Below are positions 1-12,306 of a stretch of DNA of 64,000 bases, in pieces. The stretch comes from Buddleja alternifolia (lineage: Eukaryota > Streptophyta > Magnoliopsida > Lamiales > Scrophulariaceae), in assembly GCA_019426215.1 (NCBI GenBank), contig CM033400.1, positions 19,576,568 to 19,640,567 on the forward strand, written 5' to 3'. The notes below the pieces were generated by a model. It saw only the letters and a list, made by a program, of their open reading frames with translations. It did not search any database and had not been told where the DNA came from. The position numbers and the translations under genes were made by a program. Each line of letters starts with the position of its first letter. Position 1 is the first letter of the stretch.

Positions 1-159
1 TGGGATTCTATAATTGATAACAACCCCACATGTTTGGTTGCTAAAAGTTAAAATGAATTGGGTTGGTAATGTCATAGAAAAATGAATCACCTTAACTTTA
101 AGGCAATCTCTTAGTTAATATCGCTAAATCTAGTAGAGGGATTACCTAAGGGTTCCTTT

Positions 160-1428
160 CAGAAAAATTGCTTATGTGATGCATGTCAAATGGGTAAACA
201 AGTTAAATCATCTTTTAAGAAGAAACCATGCCTATCTACTTCTAGAGTTCTTCAACTACTTAATCTAGATTTGTTTGGTCCTATTCAAATCATGAGTGTT
301 AGTGGTAAAAAGTACTCGCTAGTAATAGTTGATGATTTCTCTCCCTATACATGGGTAGAATTCCTAGCGACCAAATATGAAACTAGTGTCAAGCTCACAT
401 CGCTAATTCGTCAATTGCAAACTTATAAAGATTTAAAGGTGACGAGAATTAGAAGCGATAGAGGAACTGAATTTACCAACCAATTTGTTGAGAGGTTTTG
501 TATAGATTTTGGAATACTCCATGAGTATTTTGCCCCTAGAACACCTCAACAGAATGGAGTAGCCGAGTGATGAAACAGAACGCTTAAAGAAGCCACTAGG
601 ACGATGCTTGCAGAGTCTAAGCTGCCTCAAAGGTTTTGGGCCGAAGCTATAAATACCGCTTGCTACACTCAGAACCGATGTATGATCAACAAGCAACATG
701 AGAAGACTCCATATGAGTTGTGGAAGGGATGTAAGCCAAACGTTTCATACTTTCATGTATTTGGTTCAAAATGTTTCATTCATAACAATGGATCCCAAAG
801 CCTAGACACGTTTGATCCTAAAGCAGATGAGGGAATCTTTCTAGGCTATACCAAGAATGGAAAGAGTTTTCGCATCCTAAATAAGATCAAATCAAAGGTT
901 GAAGAGTCCATTCATGTTGTGTTCGATGATGCTAACCAAGAACCGAGTAAGGTTAATTATGATGATGTAGGAATTGAAGATCTTGCCCAACAAGCGTCAC
1001 AAATCAATCTTGGTGATAATAGTGATGATGATGAGGATGATGAAATCTTTGTGCCTATTCCTAAGGTTACTCGTGAGGTTACTAATGAGGATATTGTCAG
1101 AATCGCTGATGATCATGAAGAGAATGATCATCAAGAGCAAATTGGAACTGTGAATGATGCAGCGACTGTGCCATTAACAAATAGGAGTCAAGTGATTGAT
1201 AATCAAGAGTCTCTCAACCCACTCCAACCAGATCGTAAATGGCTTAAAGACCATCCACCAGAGTTAATAATTGAAGATATTGAAGCACCTGTTAGAACTA
1301 GGTCTGCTACAATCAATGAAGCAATGTTCGCAAGCTTCCTATCTCAAATGGAACCAAAGAAAATGGATGAAGCGCAGCGATGCAAGAAGAGCTTAACCAA
1401 TTTGAGAAAAGCAAGGTTTGGACGCTAG
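160..1428 (+). pseudogene. Sirevirus integrase and linker region, broken
   Basis: The end of the zinc-binding HHCC motif (CDACQMGK) is at about 178-200. The catalytic core follows with VDDFSPYTW, SDRGTEF and PQQNGVAE, covering the D, D and E region. Immediately after VAE there are two consecutive TGA codons (568-573) where the family usually has two basic residues, then the same frame continues through NRTLKE and an acidic linker to about 1428. CGA to TGA changes by cytosine deamination would explain the stops. The product would insert the cDNA copy into chromosomes, but this copy cannot make it intact. Confidence 0.85.
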
Positions 1429-2200
1429 TACCAAGACCAACTCACTAAAGAGTTATTGGAACTAGATGGGTGTTTAGGAACTAGATGGATGAAGATGGCA
1501 TTGTTAAAAGAAACAAAGCCAGATTAGTCGCTCAGGGTTATTACTAAGAAAGGGGTGTTGATTTTGATGAGATGTATGCCCCAATAGCCCGTCTTGAAGC
1601 AATTAGGATGTTCCTAGTGTTTATTGCATTCAATAAGTTCACAGGATACTAAATGGATGTGAAGAGTGCGTTCGTAAATGGTAAACTCCAAGAAGAAGTC
1701 TATGTGGAGCAACCACCAGGATTCATCAACAATCATGGCAAAAGTATGGTCTACAAATTGGATAAGGCACTCTATGACCTTAAACAAGCGCCAAGAGCAT
1801 AGTATGACACTCTCTCTATCTTCCTTATAGGTAAAGGCTTTTTAAAAGGCAGCGTTGATACAACGTTATTTAAAATTACCCATAATGAAGATATTCTTTT
1901 AGTCCAAATTTATGTTGATGATATTATATTTGGTTCTACTAATAAGCGATTGTGTGAGAAATTTTCGAAAATGATACAAGATCAATTTGAAATGAGCATG
2001 ATGGGTGAATTAACTTTCTTCTTAGGATTACAAGTTAAACAACTCCCAAATGACATATTTATAAACCAAGTTAAATATACAAGAGATATGATTAAGAAAT
2101 TTGGTATGGAAAATTCATCATCTTCAAAAATTCCAAATGAACCAAACGCTTAAGCTGGATAAAGATGAAAGTGGAAAGAAAAGTGATATCACTAACTAGA
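1429..2200 (+). pseudogene. Sirevirus reverse transcriptase, broken
   Basis: Recognisable copia RT blocks are GTRWMFRN-like at about 1459, KARLVAQGY at about 1518, the MDVKSAF block at about 1654, the IYVDDIIFG active site at about 1909-1935 and FFLGLQVKQ at about 2019. In-frame stops interrupt it at several places (for example where GYS or GYK is usual, and before MDVKSAF). An open piece spans 1950-2153. The enzyme would copy element RNA into DNA in cytoplasmic particles; this copy is inactive. Confidence 0.85.
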
Positions 2201-2202
2201 GA

Positions 2203-2858
2203 GGTATCATTGGATCACTTCTTTATCTTACCGCTAGTAGGCCTGATATTATATTTTTGATATGCATGTGTGCACGCTTTCAAGATGATCCTAGAGAATC
2301 ACACTTAAATACTACCAAGAGAATCCTTAAGTACCTAAAAGGCACGCAAAATGTGGGCTTATGGTATCAAAGGAACTCTCTTTTGAACTAATTGGTTATT
2401 CAGACGCAGATTTTGCAGGATGCAAAATAGATAGAAAGAGTACTAGTGTTACATGTCAATTTCTAGGTGATAGACTAATTTCGTGGCATAGTAAGAAACA
2501 ACAATCCATAGCGACGTCTACCGCTGAAGTAGAGTACGTAGCCGCTGGGAGCTGTTGTGCACAAATCCTTTGGATGAGGCAACAACTTAGAGATTATGGA
2601 ACAATCTTTGGTCCTACCCCAATCCATTGTGATAACCAGAGCGCTTTAGCTATGACCTAAAATCCTGTCCTTCATTCTAGAATCAAACACATTGACATTC
2701 GCTACCATTTCTTGCGGGACCATGTTCAAAAGAAAGATATCTCCATGAACTTCATTGGTACTGACAAACAATTGGCAGATATCTTCACCAAAGCGCTCAA
2801 CAAACAACGCTTTCTCACTTTGAGAAGTGAATTAGGTATGATCGATTTAAACGCTTAA
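2203..2858 (+). pseudogene. Sirevirus RNase H, broken
   Basis: The segment opens with a degraded RT-to-RNase H connection (GSLLYLTASRPD-like). It continues with YSDADFAGCKIDRKSTS at about 2397, STAEVEYVAA at about 2517 and CDNQSALAMT at about 2628, giving the catalytic D, E and D positions. A TAA interrupts at 2658-2660; the same frame continues through SRIKHIDIRYHF and DIFTKAL to a terminal stop at about 2856. An open piece spans 2361-2660. This is the normal 3' end of copia pol. Confidence 0.85.
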
Positions 2859-3698
2859 ATAATAAAGCATCATATTTTATAGGCATACAATTTAGGGGGA
2901 ATCCACTTTAAATTATGTTCAAAGTGTCTTTCAAAATTGAAATGAGTTATTAATTTTAAGTGGAATTTTAAAATTGTACTTGTTTCAATCTATGAGCAAC
3001 TGTGATCTAAAATGACTTTAAAAATCTTATGCGTTGATCACTAGCACTTATCTATTATGCATGACAAAATCAGTCTCTAATAACATTAAATAAAAATATC
3101 TTATCAAAAGCGATTGACTTTATCAAAAAGACTTCAGCGTCATAAAGATTCCCACTTTAACGCTAAGCAACCTTTTCCAAAAATCATGCATAGGTTTCAT
3201 CGCTAAAAAGTAGCGTGTGGATAAGTCCAAAAGATTAGATTTGACAACTGCCCACACATGCTTATCACATTAAACTGACGGTTAACGATTCTTATCTAAA
3301 AACTAGGCGGTTCAGTAACTGCACTTGTCTGAGTACGTGTTAGTGTACTATCAGGCGCGTGTATTTCGTGTTGAAAATTTCAAAATTATACAAACGTTTT
3401 GAAAAAGTAACTGCGGATTTCAAACTTTTATATTTCACAGTTGTTACCATATTTACCACTCTTTTTGACATCTGTATTTATGTGTAAACAACTCAGATTG
3501 TTCTTTTCAAACTTAACTTCTGTACACGTGTCATTCATCTACTAGTTGAGGAGTTATTTTTGCCTCCTATTTAAACCCTTCACAACCTTTACAGTAAAAC
3601 TTTATCACTTCCACAATTCTTCTACGGTAAAAGTTCTCTCTCTCTAAGGCAAAAAGAGTATCTTTTCTCTCCTACATCAAAGCTTTTCTAGTTCATCA
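2859..3698 (+). other. Sirevirus spacer between pol and envelope-like gene
   Basis: No reading frame of note. A purine-rich stretch, caatttagggggaatcc at about 2887-2903, resembles an internal polypurine tract. In Sireviruses this region supplies the promoter or splice signals for the downstream ORF, but I see no decisive TATA box here. The 3540-3695 stretch looks like a leader with CT-rich runs just before the ATG at 3699. Confidence 0.45.
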
Positions 3699-6600
3699 AT
3701 GGCACCCAAATCTTCAAAATCTGCTGCCGAAAAATCTTCCAAATCTGAGAAACGAGTCATTGTTAACGCAGGTTTTCTTGTTAACTGGGATTATCTTGTT
3801 GATAACTAGAACTTCCCTTTAAGGACTGTTCTTCCACTCGTCCAGGAATTTGGTTTGCGTGACATGATAACTGCCGTATTTAACATCTATGAGGAAGAAA
3901 CCCTTTTCTTCTTCAAAAACGCAAAAATCTCCGATGATGGAAACTCTATTTCCTGCGTATTTCCCTTTGCCCATGAGACCTTCGTCCTCACTCTTTCTCT
4001 TATTTCATCTTTACTAAACTTGCCAAATGATGGTGGCGAAGTCGAAAATGTCACTCTGGGTGATGCTACCAAGGTCTGGGCGTTGATCAAGAAGGATGAA
4101 GTTGTAGCTTCTTATGAACCCAATTTCAAGAAAAATGACATGAAGGGCGAAGATGTCATTCTGGCTGACATATGTGCACAAATGATCAAATGCAGAAAGG
4201 GAAGCTTCGATAAGGTGTCAAATGTTCAATACAAGATGATGGTGGCCATTCTGTCCAAACTGAAGATTAATTGGTCGCTTTACGTTTTCAATCGCTTCAA
4301 GGCAGCGATAGCCAAGTCGGTAAATACCAAGCCTTACGGGATTGTTTTGAGTCATATTCTTAGCGCTAGTGATTTCGTCAACACCACTGGAAAGAAGGTC
4401 CCAGCGCTAAAGTTCTATAGAAAGAAGATGATCAGCGAGCTGCTCGAGCCCAGAAGACGTGGCGGTGCAGCGGTTCCCAAAGAAGAGCGTGAGCGACTTC
4501 TTGCCGAAGGAGTTGTTCGCAGCGATGATGAAGAGCAAGCGTCTTTGTCTTTATCATCGTCTTCATTGGAAGAGGCAGTGGTGGTTAAGCGACCAAAACG
4601 AAAGATCGCTATTAAGGTAGCTGAGCCAGCCAAGCCAGCAAAGAAACAAAAGAAGAAGCCGGAGCCCAAGAAGAAACAGAAGTCTCTCTCTCCTTCTCCT
4701 AAATCTCCCTCTCCACCTCCAGCGTTTATCTTCCCTCAGGAAGAAGAAGAAGAAGAAGAAGAAGAAGTAGTAGAAGAAGTATCGCTTGCCCTAAGGCGTA
4801 CTCCTTCATCCACTCCTGCATCAACAAGTGCTCCAACAGAGCTAGCGCTTGAAGAACTAGCGAGTGTTCCACCTCCGTATGACGCTGTTCCTGAAATCAG
4901 CTCAGATCCTAAAGCCACTACTCGATCTGAGAGGCTTTCTCGTGTTCGGGGTAAGTACTTATGCAAAGCAAAGTAATTTGTCCTTTCCTCATTAGTTTCT
5001 AAGTCTCTAATGCTAGGATAAAATCCTTTCAGCCGAGTGTGAAGTAAATATTCAGACTGTTCTTAACACTATTGAGGATTTGCGTATTCCCATCCGTGCT
5101 GATCCAATCCCTTTTTTTCTCGAGTTAGATCCAGAAGAAGTTGTCCCGGAGCCTGAGGAAGCTGTACCAAATGTTGCAATAGATCAAGTGACTGCATCAG
5201 TCGATGATAGTCCTCAGGGCAAGCATTGTAGTCTCTTATTTGTAATTTCTACTTAGTAGAAATTTTGTTTGCTTTTCTCAAACGCTTACTTGTATCAGCT
5301 CAAAAAGCACCAGACGCTGATGCACCTCCACCTTCCGAGATTCCTGTTGAATTGGATGTAGACATGGAAGCAGTTGTGGATATCGCTAAGGAAATAGTCC
5401 AAGTCCTTCCTGATGCTGAAACGTCTCCAGTCAGTGAAGCGACTAAGTATGCTGAGCGATCGATAGAAGTGGCCCCTATCCCAACAGAATCTATTGCTTT
5501 CGTTCCCACTCCAATCGGATCTCTTCCCCGTGTCATTAATTTCTTTCCCCATGGCTACAATGCAGAAGTTGAGTTATACTATACCGCTAGGGAGCTTGAC
5601 ACCAGGTAATTAGTCGATATGGAGATCAACTTTCAAAACACTCTCCATAGGACTGATGTCTCCAATTCTGATAAGTTTGAATTCTTCGAGCGATTCGCTG
5701 ACCTGGGTCTCTACAATCTTGAGCGTCTTCAATCTTGCCTTGAGTATATTCGGCGACTAGCGTTCAACGTGACAAAATTTGATGAGAAGCGTTTCAACTT
5801 TACTGGCCATTCAAAAGAGTCCTTTTATCCATTGCGCCAGAATAAGATCGTTATCAAGAATCCCCATATGGGTGACTGGTCAAAGAATCCAGATGAAGAA
5901 ATTCTCAACAGAATCAGGTACTCCGCTGACCCCAAAGTTGTTCATTCTCCTCAGAACGCTCTATCCCCTAAACCTCTAAGATTGTGGAAAGGAAAAGGAC
6001 CAGTTGTTGTTGAGCATCCAAATCCAATTAATTCGTGGATAGAAGCTGAAGCCCGTGAGTACCTTGCAAGAGTATGGGCTGAGGATTATGATGAAGAATT
6101 TGAACGCTTTGAAAAGTTTATTGCAGCTAGAAAAGAACAGAAGAAAGTTGATAAACTTGGAAAACGATGGATGATGGATACTGCTAGATGGGTTGAACAG
6201 TTCGTGTTGAACTTTTACACGCTGGAAGAGCTCGTGAAATATCCATTTCTGTTTTAATTCGGAGTAGATTACAGACGCAGAGGTTATGCCCTGTTTCTTC
6301 TCCAGCAGCGCCAGAATCTGGTAGGTAATATTAGTGCTTTACCTTACTACAGACAACCAATAGAACGCTATATTCGCCAGCATCTCAACTTGATAGCTCA
6401 AGGAGGACGATACATTTATCATCCCACTCAGAACTTTGTTCAGCGCATCTTTCCTGATCTCAATGAAGATTTTTCCTCTAGTAAGCAACCAATTCTTCCA
6501 GGGCAAAGTGAAGTCCCTTTCAGCTTTGACAATGACCATGCCGACCTTGCTGAATTCTACCATGAGCGCCGAGAGATAATTGAAAATGCTTAATCGATGG

Positions 6601-8105
6601 ATATTTCAATCACTCTGCATTTTGGTCCTGGTCTTAGTAACTTCATAGGATACAACTTGCTTCCCGTCCTATTCTGCGAGCAGAAGATACAAGTGGCCAA
6701 GATAATATCGCTTATTCGGCCAGTGGATCAAGAAGTTGCCAGAGCGCTGATGCCATTCATTTTGGACTTCTACAACTTTTACACTTCAGGAGTTGATCTG
6801 CCGGAAGGAGTGCAATTTGCGCTAAGCAATGAAGAGCGCAAAGACGCTATATTCTTTATCCCGCAGACTAACCTGATTAGTCCAAGGCATGTCATGGAAG
6901 CAATTGGCCCTCTCTGGGTTATCGCCGTTGAAAATCCAACTCCTCTAGTTGAAGTTGTTGAAATGGACAAGGAACAAACTCCTTCTGGAAGTCGCTCAAA
7001 CCACAAACGCTGATATGCAAGATGTTGCCCCCAGCGCTCCTGCAGTCGAAGTTCCATTCGTTGAACAAGGTGTTCAACTTGATACCGCAACTCAGACGCT
7101 TGACTCAGTGATAGAAGAAGTTCATGCTGAAATAGTCGTAGAGCCTAAAGAGCCTTTTATTCAAGATAAAACTGAAGGCAAGGCTGCTGTCTCTAGCTCA
7201 TACAGACTCATTCCGTCTCCTGAGCGTTCTTCTTCAGACTCGGACTCGGATAGTGATCTAGACACTCGAGATTTCAGACAAGCAGTACGGAACCGGCTTA
7301 GCAACATTGAGGGTTCTTGCTCCAAGATTTTTGACACCGCTGATAGGCAAATCCGAATAATGTCTGACATTCGAAGTTGTGATATTTCAAACTCTGCTAC
7401 CAAAAGTACTATTGCCATCATGGACAGCATATCACCTCTGATCGCTGAACTCTTCTCCGAATTCAATAGTCACCTAGCCCAGAACGCTTCAGCTGATACT
7501 GGGAGGTACAATTCTTCCAATGTCGTTGCTAAGAGTATCGATCAACAAGTCGCTCTACTTGTTGAAGAAGTTCGGCTATTGCACAAAGATATCGCTGAAC
7601 TGAAAACCTCTCTTGATGATGCCAAGAAGGGGGCAAATGAGAAAGAAAAACATCAATCGACCAAAGCCTTGAAAGAATCAATCTCCAAAATTGATAACAA
7701 GCACTGGCGTTCTATGTTCGATGAAATAGCAGGTATAAAGAAAATGCTATCTAAAAAGCGCAAGCCAAGATATTATCTAGGCAGCCACAGACTTCTAGAC
7801 TTAGACATCGAATTCTTAGAAAGTATGGGTTTTAATCCATATGGCGAACCGCTTAGAAGGCCTCTAATTTGAAAATCCACCAATGATCGAAGACAAGACA
7901 TTTACCAGATTTGATTCGAGAACTTGGAATCCTTCCGAGGGATTGGGTGGAAAGACTTTTAGAGTTAAAAGAAAGCGCTAAACAGAGAAGACATGATTTT
8001 GATGAAGTCCAATTCACTACCATGTTAGACATTGATCGACTCTTGTTGGACTTAGCAAATGAAATCTATCAAGGGAAAGAAATGTCCAAGCGACAAAGAA
8101 GATGA
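3699..8105 (+). pseudogene. Sirevirus envelope-like ORF with two introns, broken
   Basis: The likely start is the ATG at 3699, beginning MAPKSSKSAAEK; the frame is interrupted by TAG at 3807-3809 and then stays open to 4976. GTAAGT at 4951 and the AG at 5031-5032 define an 82-bp intron; splicing keeps the frame open from 5033. GCAAGC at 5219 and the AG at 5297-5298 define a second, 80-bp GC-AG intron, again in frame. The third exon runs on in one frame through single stops at 5607, 6255 and 6591, shifts frame near 6950-7010, continues to 7872, shifts again and ends at 8105. The protein is lysine- and acid-rich around residues 200-350, with a polyglutamate run at about 4739-4768. I see no clear signal peptide or membrane span, so 'envelope' rests only on position in the clade. 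Confidence 0.72.
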
Positions 8106-8340
8106 TGCCTCATTTCTTTTTCTTATCTTTATATGTGTTGTTGTTATTTTCTCTCAGCTCAATCATCTGTATACTTTGTTTGAAATTTTATGAATGAATG
8201 ATTGAACGCTGAAACACCTTGTTGAGGCTAATCTAACAACTAACTAACAAATCTAACTTTCTAACGCTAACTTATATTTATTTGGGCTTTTCTTTAAAAA
8301 ACTCTTAAATTTTAAAAGAGTTATAAGAGTTAAATGTTTT

Positions 8341-8363
8341 GACATCATCAAAAAGAGGGAAAT
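8341..8363 (+). promoter_or_regulatory. Sirevirus polypurine tract
   Basis: A purine-rich tract (catcaaaaagagggaaat) sits immediately before the TGTTAGG that opens the 3' LTR. It is the expected primer site for plus-strand DNA synthesis, and its sequence closely resembles the tract conserved in Sireviruses. Confidence 0.8.
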
Positions 8364-9829
8364 TGTTAGGAATTTCATGTTAGATGTTTTGAAAATGACA
8401 AGATAGGATTTTTTGTTAGACCCCAAATATAATGTAAGTTTTTGTTTTCATAGATCAATGTATAAGCGTTCGAAAGTTTGTAATTTCGATTAGGCTTGTA
8501 ATTTTTATCTTTATAGATTTTAGACTAAGTATTAGATACCAAATCGCTAATGGAATTCTAGGTGAGTCTATTGGAGAAGAAGTTGAAGATCAGCGTCTGA
8601 AGTCAAATAAAGATAAAGATTTGTTCTTAGCGACCGTCAAATGCTAAAGGACTATTTCAGGATTTATGGATCAAGCGCTCAAAGTACTTCAACGATCAGC
8701 ATCAGATTCACCTGAAATAAATCCTCAAGTCATGAAGGACTTAAATGCAATCATTTAACGGACATTTATTTCCAACGGGAAATAAATTTAAATGCATTAA
8801 ATTCCTGATAAGTGCATTAAATGTGATAAGCTCTTTAACTAGACTGTCAGGATTTCAGAGTTTATAGCTGCTCTCGTCAAATCAGAACCAGCAGGATTTC
8901 AGGAATGTCAGAGAAAAGGTAGAATCACGCGCCGCGTGAAAGGTACGCGCTCACATGTGTCAAATGGACAGATCCTAAGAATTGCCTATAAATACCTCAT
9001 TCCAGAAAACCCTAAAAATAGAGACATACGTACATGCAGCATAATTTTGCTGAAATTATCTTTCAAAGAAAAAGCTTAGAAATTCCATAGCCAAAAACTC
9101 TTTAAGCTTTTTTTTACATACATTCCATACAGTCACAAATATCTCAAACATCTTCTAAAGAAGAAACCTAAACTCTTACTGAGATATTCCAAGTTGTTTG
9201 ATCTTTCCAAAAACAAACAAAACCTGTGACAAAACCCTCACCCTTTCATCTGAGTGAGAAAGTTGTTGAAACCCCTTACAGGCAGTATTTTTTAGTGAGA
9301 GAAGTTTGTAGAAGAAGATCTTCATTGGTGCTGAAGTCTATGTGATCAAGGAGCCCGAGATCATTTTCACCTATTTACTACCTTGTAGAAGATTCTGTGT
9401 GATTCTTTGATAATCAACTTAGTAAATTCCCTCCAAGTGAAAAAAGGAGAAGAAGAACGTAGTTGAGATTAAATCACCCAGTGAACCTTACAATTTCTTG
9501 TGTCATTTACTTTCATTATTGTCTTATTTTATATTATATTATTTATTCTGAAAAAGACAACCTAATCTGCTAAGCGACTATTTAACCAACACGAACGCTA
9601 AAGCTTTAAAATCATTGCTGCTGTGCTAACCCTGATTAAGCAATCTAAGCATTACCCTACTTTGGTAAACTTCTAAAATCACTAAGTCTAAGTTAACTTT
9701 ACTGAAACGCCTGACCCAAGCGCTCAACTTCCTAAGCGTTCTAATCTTTAAAAGTGATACGAAAATTTTCAAGTCGAAAAGACTTCAGGGTCTATTCAAC
9801 CCCCCCCCCTTCTAGACCCTTTCGTATGC
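8364..9829 (+). repeat. Sirevirus 3' LTR
   Basis: Starts TGTTAGGAATTTC right after the polypurine tract. A TATA box (cctataaatacc) at about 8985-8996 marks the probable promoter, giving U3 about 630 bp. A C-run followed by cttctagaccc at about 9800-9818 is typical of the LTR 3' end in this clade. The exact last base is uncertain (9829-9845). The partner LTR is not in the window, so age cannot be estimated. Confidence 0.75.
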
Positions 9830-9842
9830 TAGTTGGGACCAC

Positions 9843-11150
9843 CACTTGCCTAATAGATCAACCTCAAGTAGAATATTTTCTAGACTCATATTGATCTCTG
9901 TAGCCTCAATGAAGTTTCCCGACTCTTCCTCCAAAAGTAAAAGCTCTTCCAGGCAGTCCAAAGACTTCAAGAAGTTGCATTTTGATCCCATTATATGAAA
10001 AGCTCGAACAAACTTCATTATTGATGCATTATTCTTAGAGTTATAACATTCTAAAGCACAGTTTTCCAAAAACTCCTGCCCGATTTTATCTCCGCTACTC
10101 GATGATGGTTCCTGTTTTCATTGTTCAATATATTGCAAGCCCATGTCAAAATATTTTCCTTATGTGCAAGCTTCTAACCACTCTTTGAAAAAGTTTCATT
10201 TAGCATACACTTGTGCTACAGTTTCATAGCTTCCAGCCAGAGAGAAGCATTCACCGGTTTTTCTTAGCCTAGAAGTACCACACTTCTCCATATAAATCTT
10301 TGCTGCATATTAAAACGACTTCATAATCATTAACCAGAACCCAACATAATTTAATGCTAGCTTAATCAATACAGAGAATATTTGAACTGGACAACCAAAA
10401 CGCTGACAAAGCGAGTTAAAAGCTTCCGCGTGCTTCTTAAACTCGCTAGCTTCCACGTTATAATACAAACTTAAACATTATAAAACCAAATACCACCAAA
10501 ACCTGCATAAGAAATAATAATTTTATTCTTAAGGTTGAGTCCGATAGCAGATATCTGACCTTGACGTCCAGAAGTATTTTTCTTTTTCGTTTTATATCCC
10601 TAACGCTAATAATCAGTATGAAATTCATGAAAATAAAATTTTGAACTTCACTAATTCACTTCCCAATTTTCTTTGATGGATTACTTATTATTTGAGACAT
10701 TTTTTTGTATTAAGTGTGTGTCTTGAGGATCATAACTAAGCAACATACCTGCTCTGTAATAATCCCCCAAGTCACAAAAGCATTCTGCTGTAGTATCAGC
10801 TCGCCAATGGAATCAAATATTTCTGCAGCCTCTCTAAGCATTATATGTGCCTTTTGAGTATTTGAACCACGCAAGTTGTCAGCAGCTGCTCTAAGACCAG
10901 AAGCCTTAGCCTTTTTCTCCCATGTGTCTTCTCCTGCTTTTTCAAAGCACATTGATGCCATTTCATAGTTTTTTTCCCGAAAGAGCTGAAAAAACACATT
11001 AAGAAAATGATATCGCAAGATAATAAAATAAACAGATAACATAACGAAATAGGGTGGGAGAATAAGTCAACAAACCTTGATTCCTTGTGATTTCCACTCC
11101 TCAGGGCTGCTAGCCCTTTGCATTGCTTCTGCCAGAGAATCATCCATTTT
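9843..11150 (-). pseudogene. TPR region of the helicase pseudogene, truncated by the Sirevirus
   Basis: Readable blocks are EWKSQGIK at about 11075-11100, then after an intron LFREKNYEMASMCFEKAG and GLRAAADNLRGSN at about 10830-10995. Further on, MKFVRAFHIMGSKCNFLKSL and EELLLLEEESGNFIEA lie at about 9880-10020. These match the TPR-like tail of the UvrD/TPR family. Homology stops right after DLLGK at about 9843, the edge of the Sirevirus insertion. The intervening 10080-10700 is degraded, with only scattered matches. Confidence 0.78.
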
Positions 11151-12306
11151 TCTCACTTGTACAAGGCACAACCTCTTCCAATACTCAAACATAGAGCTCT
11201 TCTTTGTTTTCCTATATCCATAGTCTTTGCCTCATTCGAGTGATAGCCACGTATAATTATTTCAGTTCAGAGCATAAGATATTATGTCTTTATTGGCTGA
11301 AACTTGGGAAGGACTTTGGAGAAATTGTATCGAGAAGATTTTTCTCTTTTAAGAATTCATAAACAACTCTCCATTGGTTACTCATATGTGATGAACCAAA
11401 AAAGTTGTGCAACAACACATCCTACAATATGTATGTAATGCCTGATAAATGGTTCAAAACATGATAATAAAAATAATCTATACAAATAACATTCTCTATA
11501 ACTAAAAAAGCAGAGTCGTATATTCAAAACAAAACTCATTGTATTGAGATATCATCATGCTAAATGCATACAGTTCCTTAGAAATAAGGATAAACAAATT
11601 GCTGACATGGAACTCAAGGCCCTTGCACTCCAAAGTAGTCAGAATGAGAGCTTTATGACCAATATAGTCAGAAACTTCCTTTCTTGTTGAATCATCACGC
11701 TCTAATATGACCTGGTCAGCCCCAAAACCTACCTATTTTCCACCACCATTTTCGCTACTTCCAAAAATAGTTAAAATTGAGTTCTCATCATTTCTAGGCT
11801 GAAGGATAACAGGAGACTCACCATATATAAGACTAGTCTTTGGAGCTAATACGTCAACAGAATGTGGAAAAAAATGGTAACGCAAATCTAAAACACTTTG
11901 TGCTAATTTAAGTACTTCTGTATGAGTACGAAAATTCTGGGACAAATTAAATGTACCTGATACAATTCCTCTCTCTTTTTCCTAAAAATTCAAAACTCTT
12001 AGATTTCATAAGAAACTCGCTATAGTACAGTGATCTAATCTCTTTGAACCTAAAGTCGATTCCTCTTGCAATTGTCTGAGCTGTATCACCACAGAAAACA
12101 AATCCTTCATCAACATTTTTGCAAACATATCTGAAAAGAGAAATTTGTCTCATGTTAAGGTCTTGCAGTTCATCAATGTACACAAAGTCCATTTTGTCCC
12201 CCAAAAAACTCTCATTTTCGAGCCGTATATAAATGTCAAACACGAAATCAACAAGATCAAACTTGCTTCGCTCCAATTTCATTTTCTCATAGTCCTGAAA
12301 TATATC
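11150..12306 (-). pseudogene. UvrD-like helicase C-terminal half, broken
   Basis: The order is FQDYEKMKLE at about 12280; Walker B in MDFVYIDELQDL at about 12170; motif III in GFVFCGDTAQTIARGIDFRF at about 12060; LSQNFRTH at about 11940; GADQVILERDD at about 11710; ALILTTLECKGLEF at about 11625; NQWRVVYEFLKEKNLLD at about 11350; and YVAITRMRQRLWI at about 11235. A frameshift near 11955-11975 separates motif III from the SQNFRTH block, and several later stops are present. The intact family would be an SF1A DNA or RNA helicase. Confidence 0.82.

Larger units (their letters stand above)
1..9829 (+). mobile_element. Ty1/copia Sirevirus-type LTR retrotransposon, 5' part outside the window
   Basis: Domains run integrase, reverse transcriptase, RNase H, then a long extra ORF, a polypurine tract and a 3' LTR. 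A large envelope-like gene between RNase H and the 3' LTR, together with the tract reading gacatcatcaaaaagaggg, is characteristic of the Sirevirus (SIRE1/Maximus) clade. The 5' LTR, gag and protease lie before base 1. Every coding segment carries stop codons, so this copy is dead. The 3' end falls at about 9829-9845, where homology to the host helicase gene begins; the exact LTR end and target-site duplication could not be fixed because the other side is outside the window. The insertion removed the end of the helicase pseudogene. Confidence 0.88.

Noticed and set aside
3699..8105. Host gene with introns
   Set aside because: Although spliced-looking, it lies between RNase H and the polypurine tract of a Sirevirus in the same orientation, so it belongs to the element.
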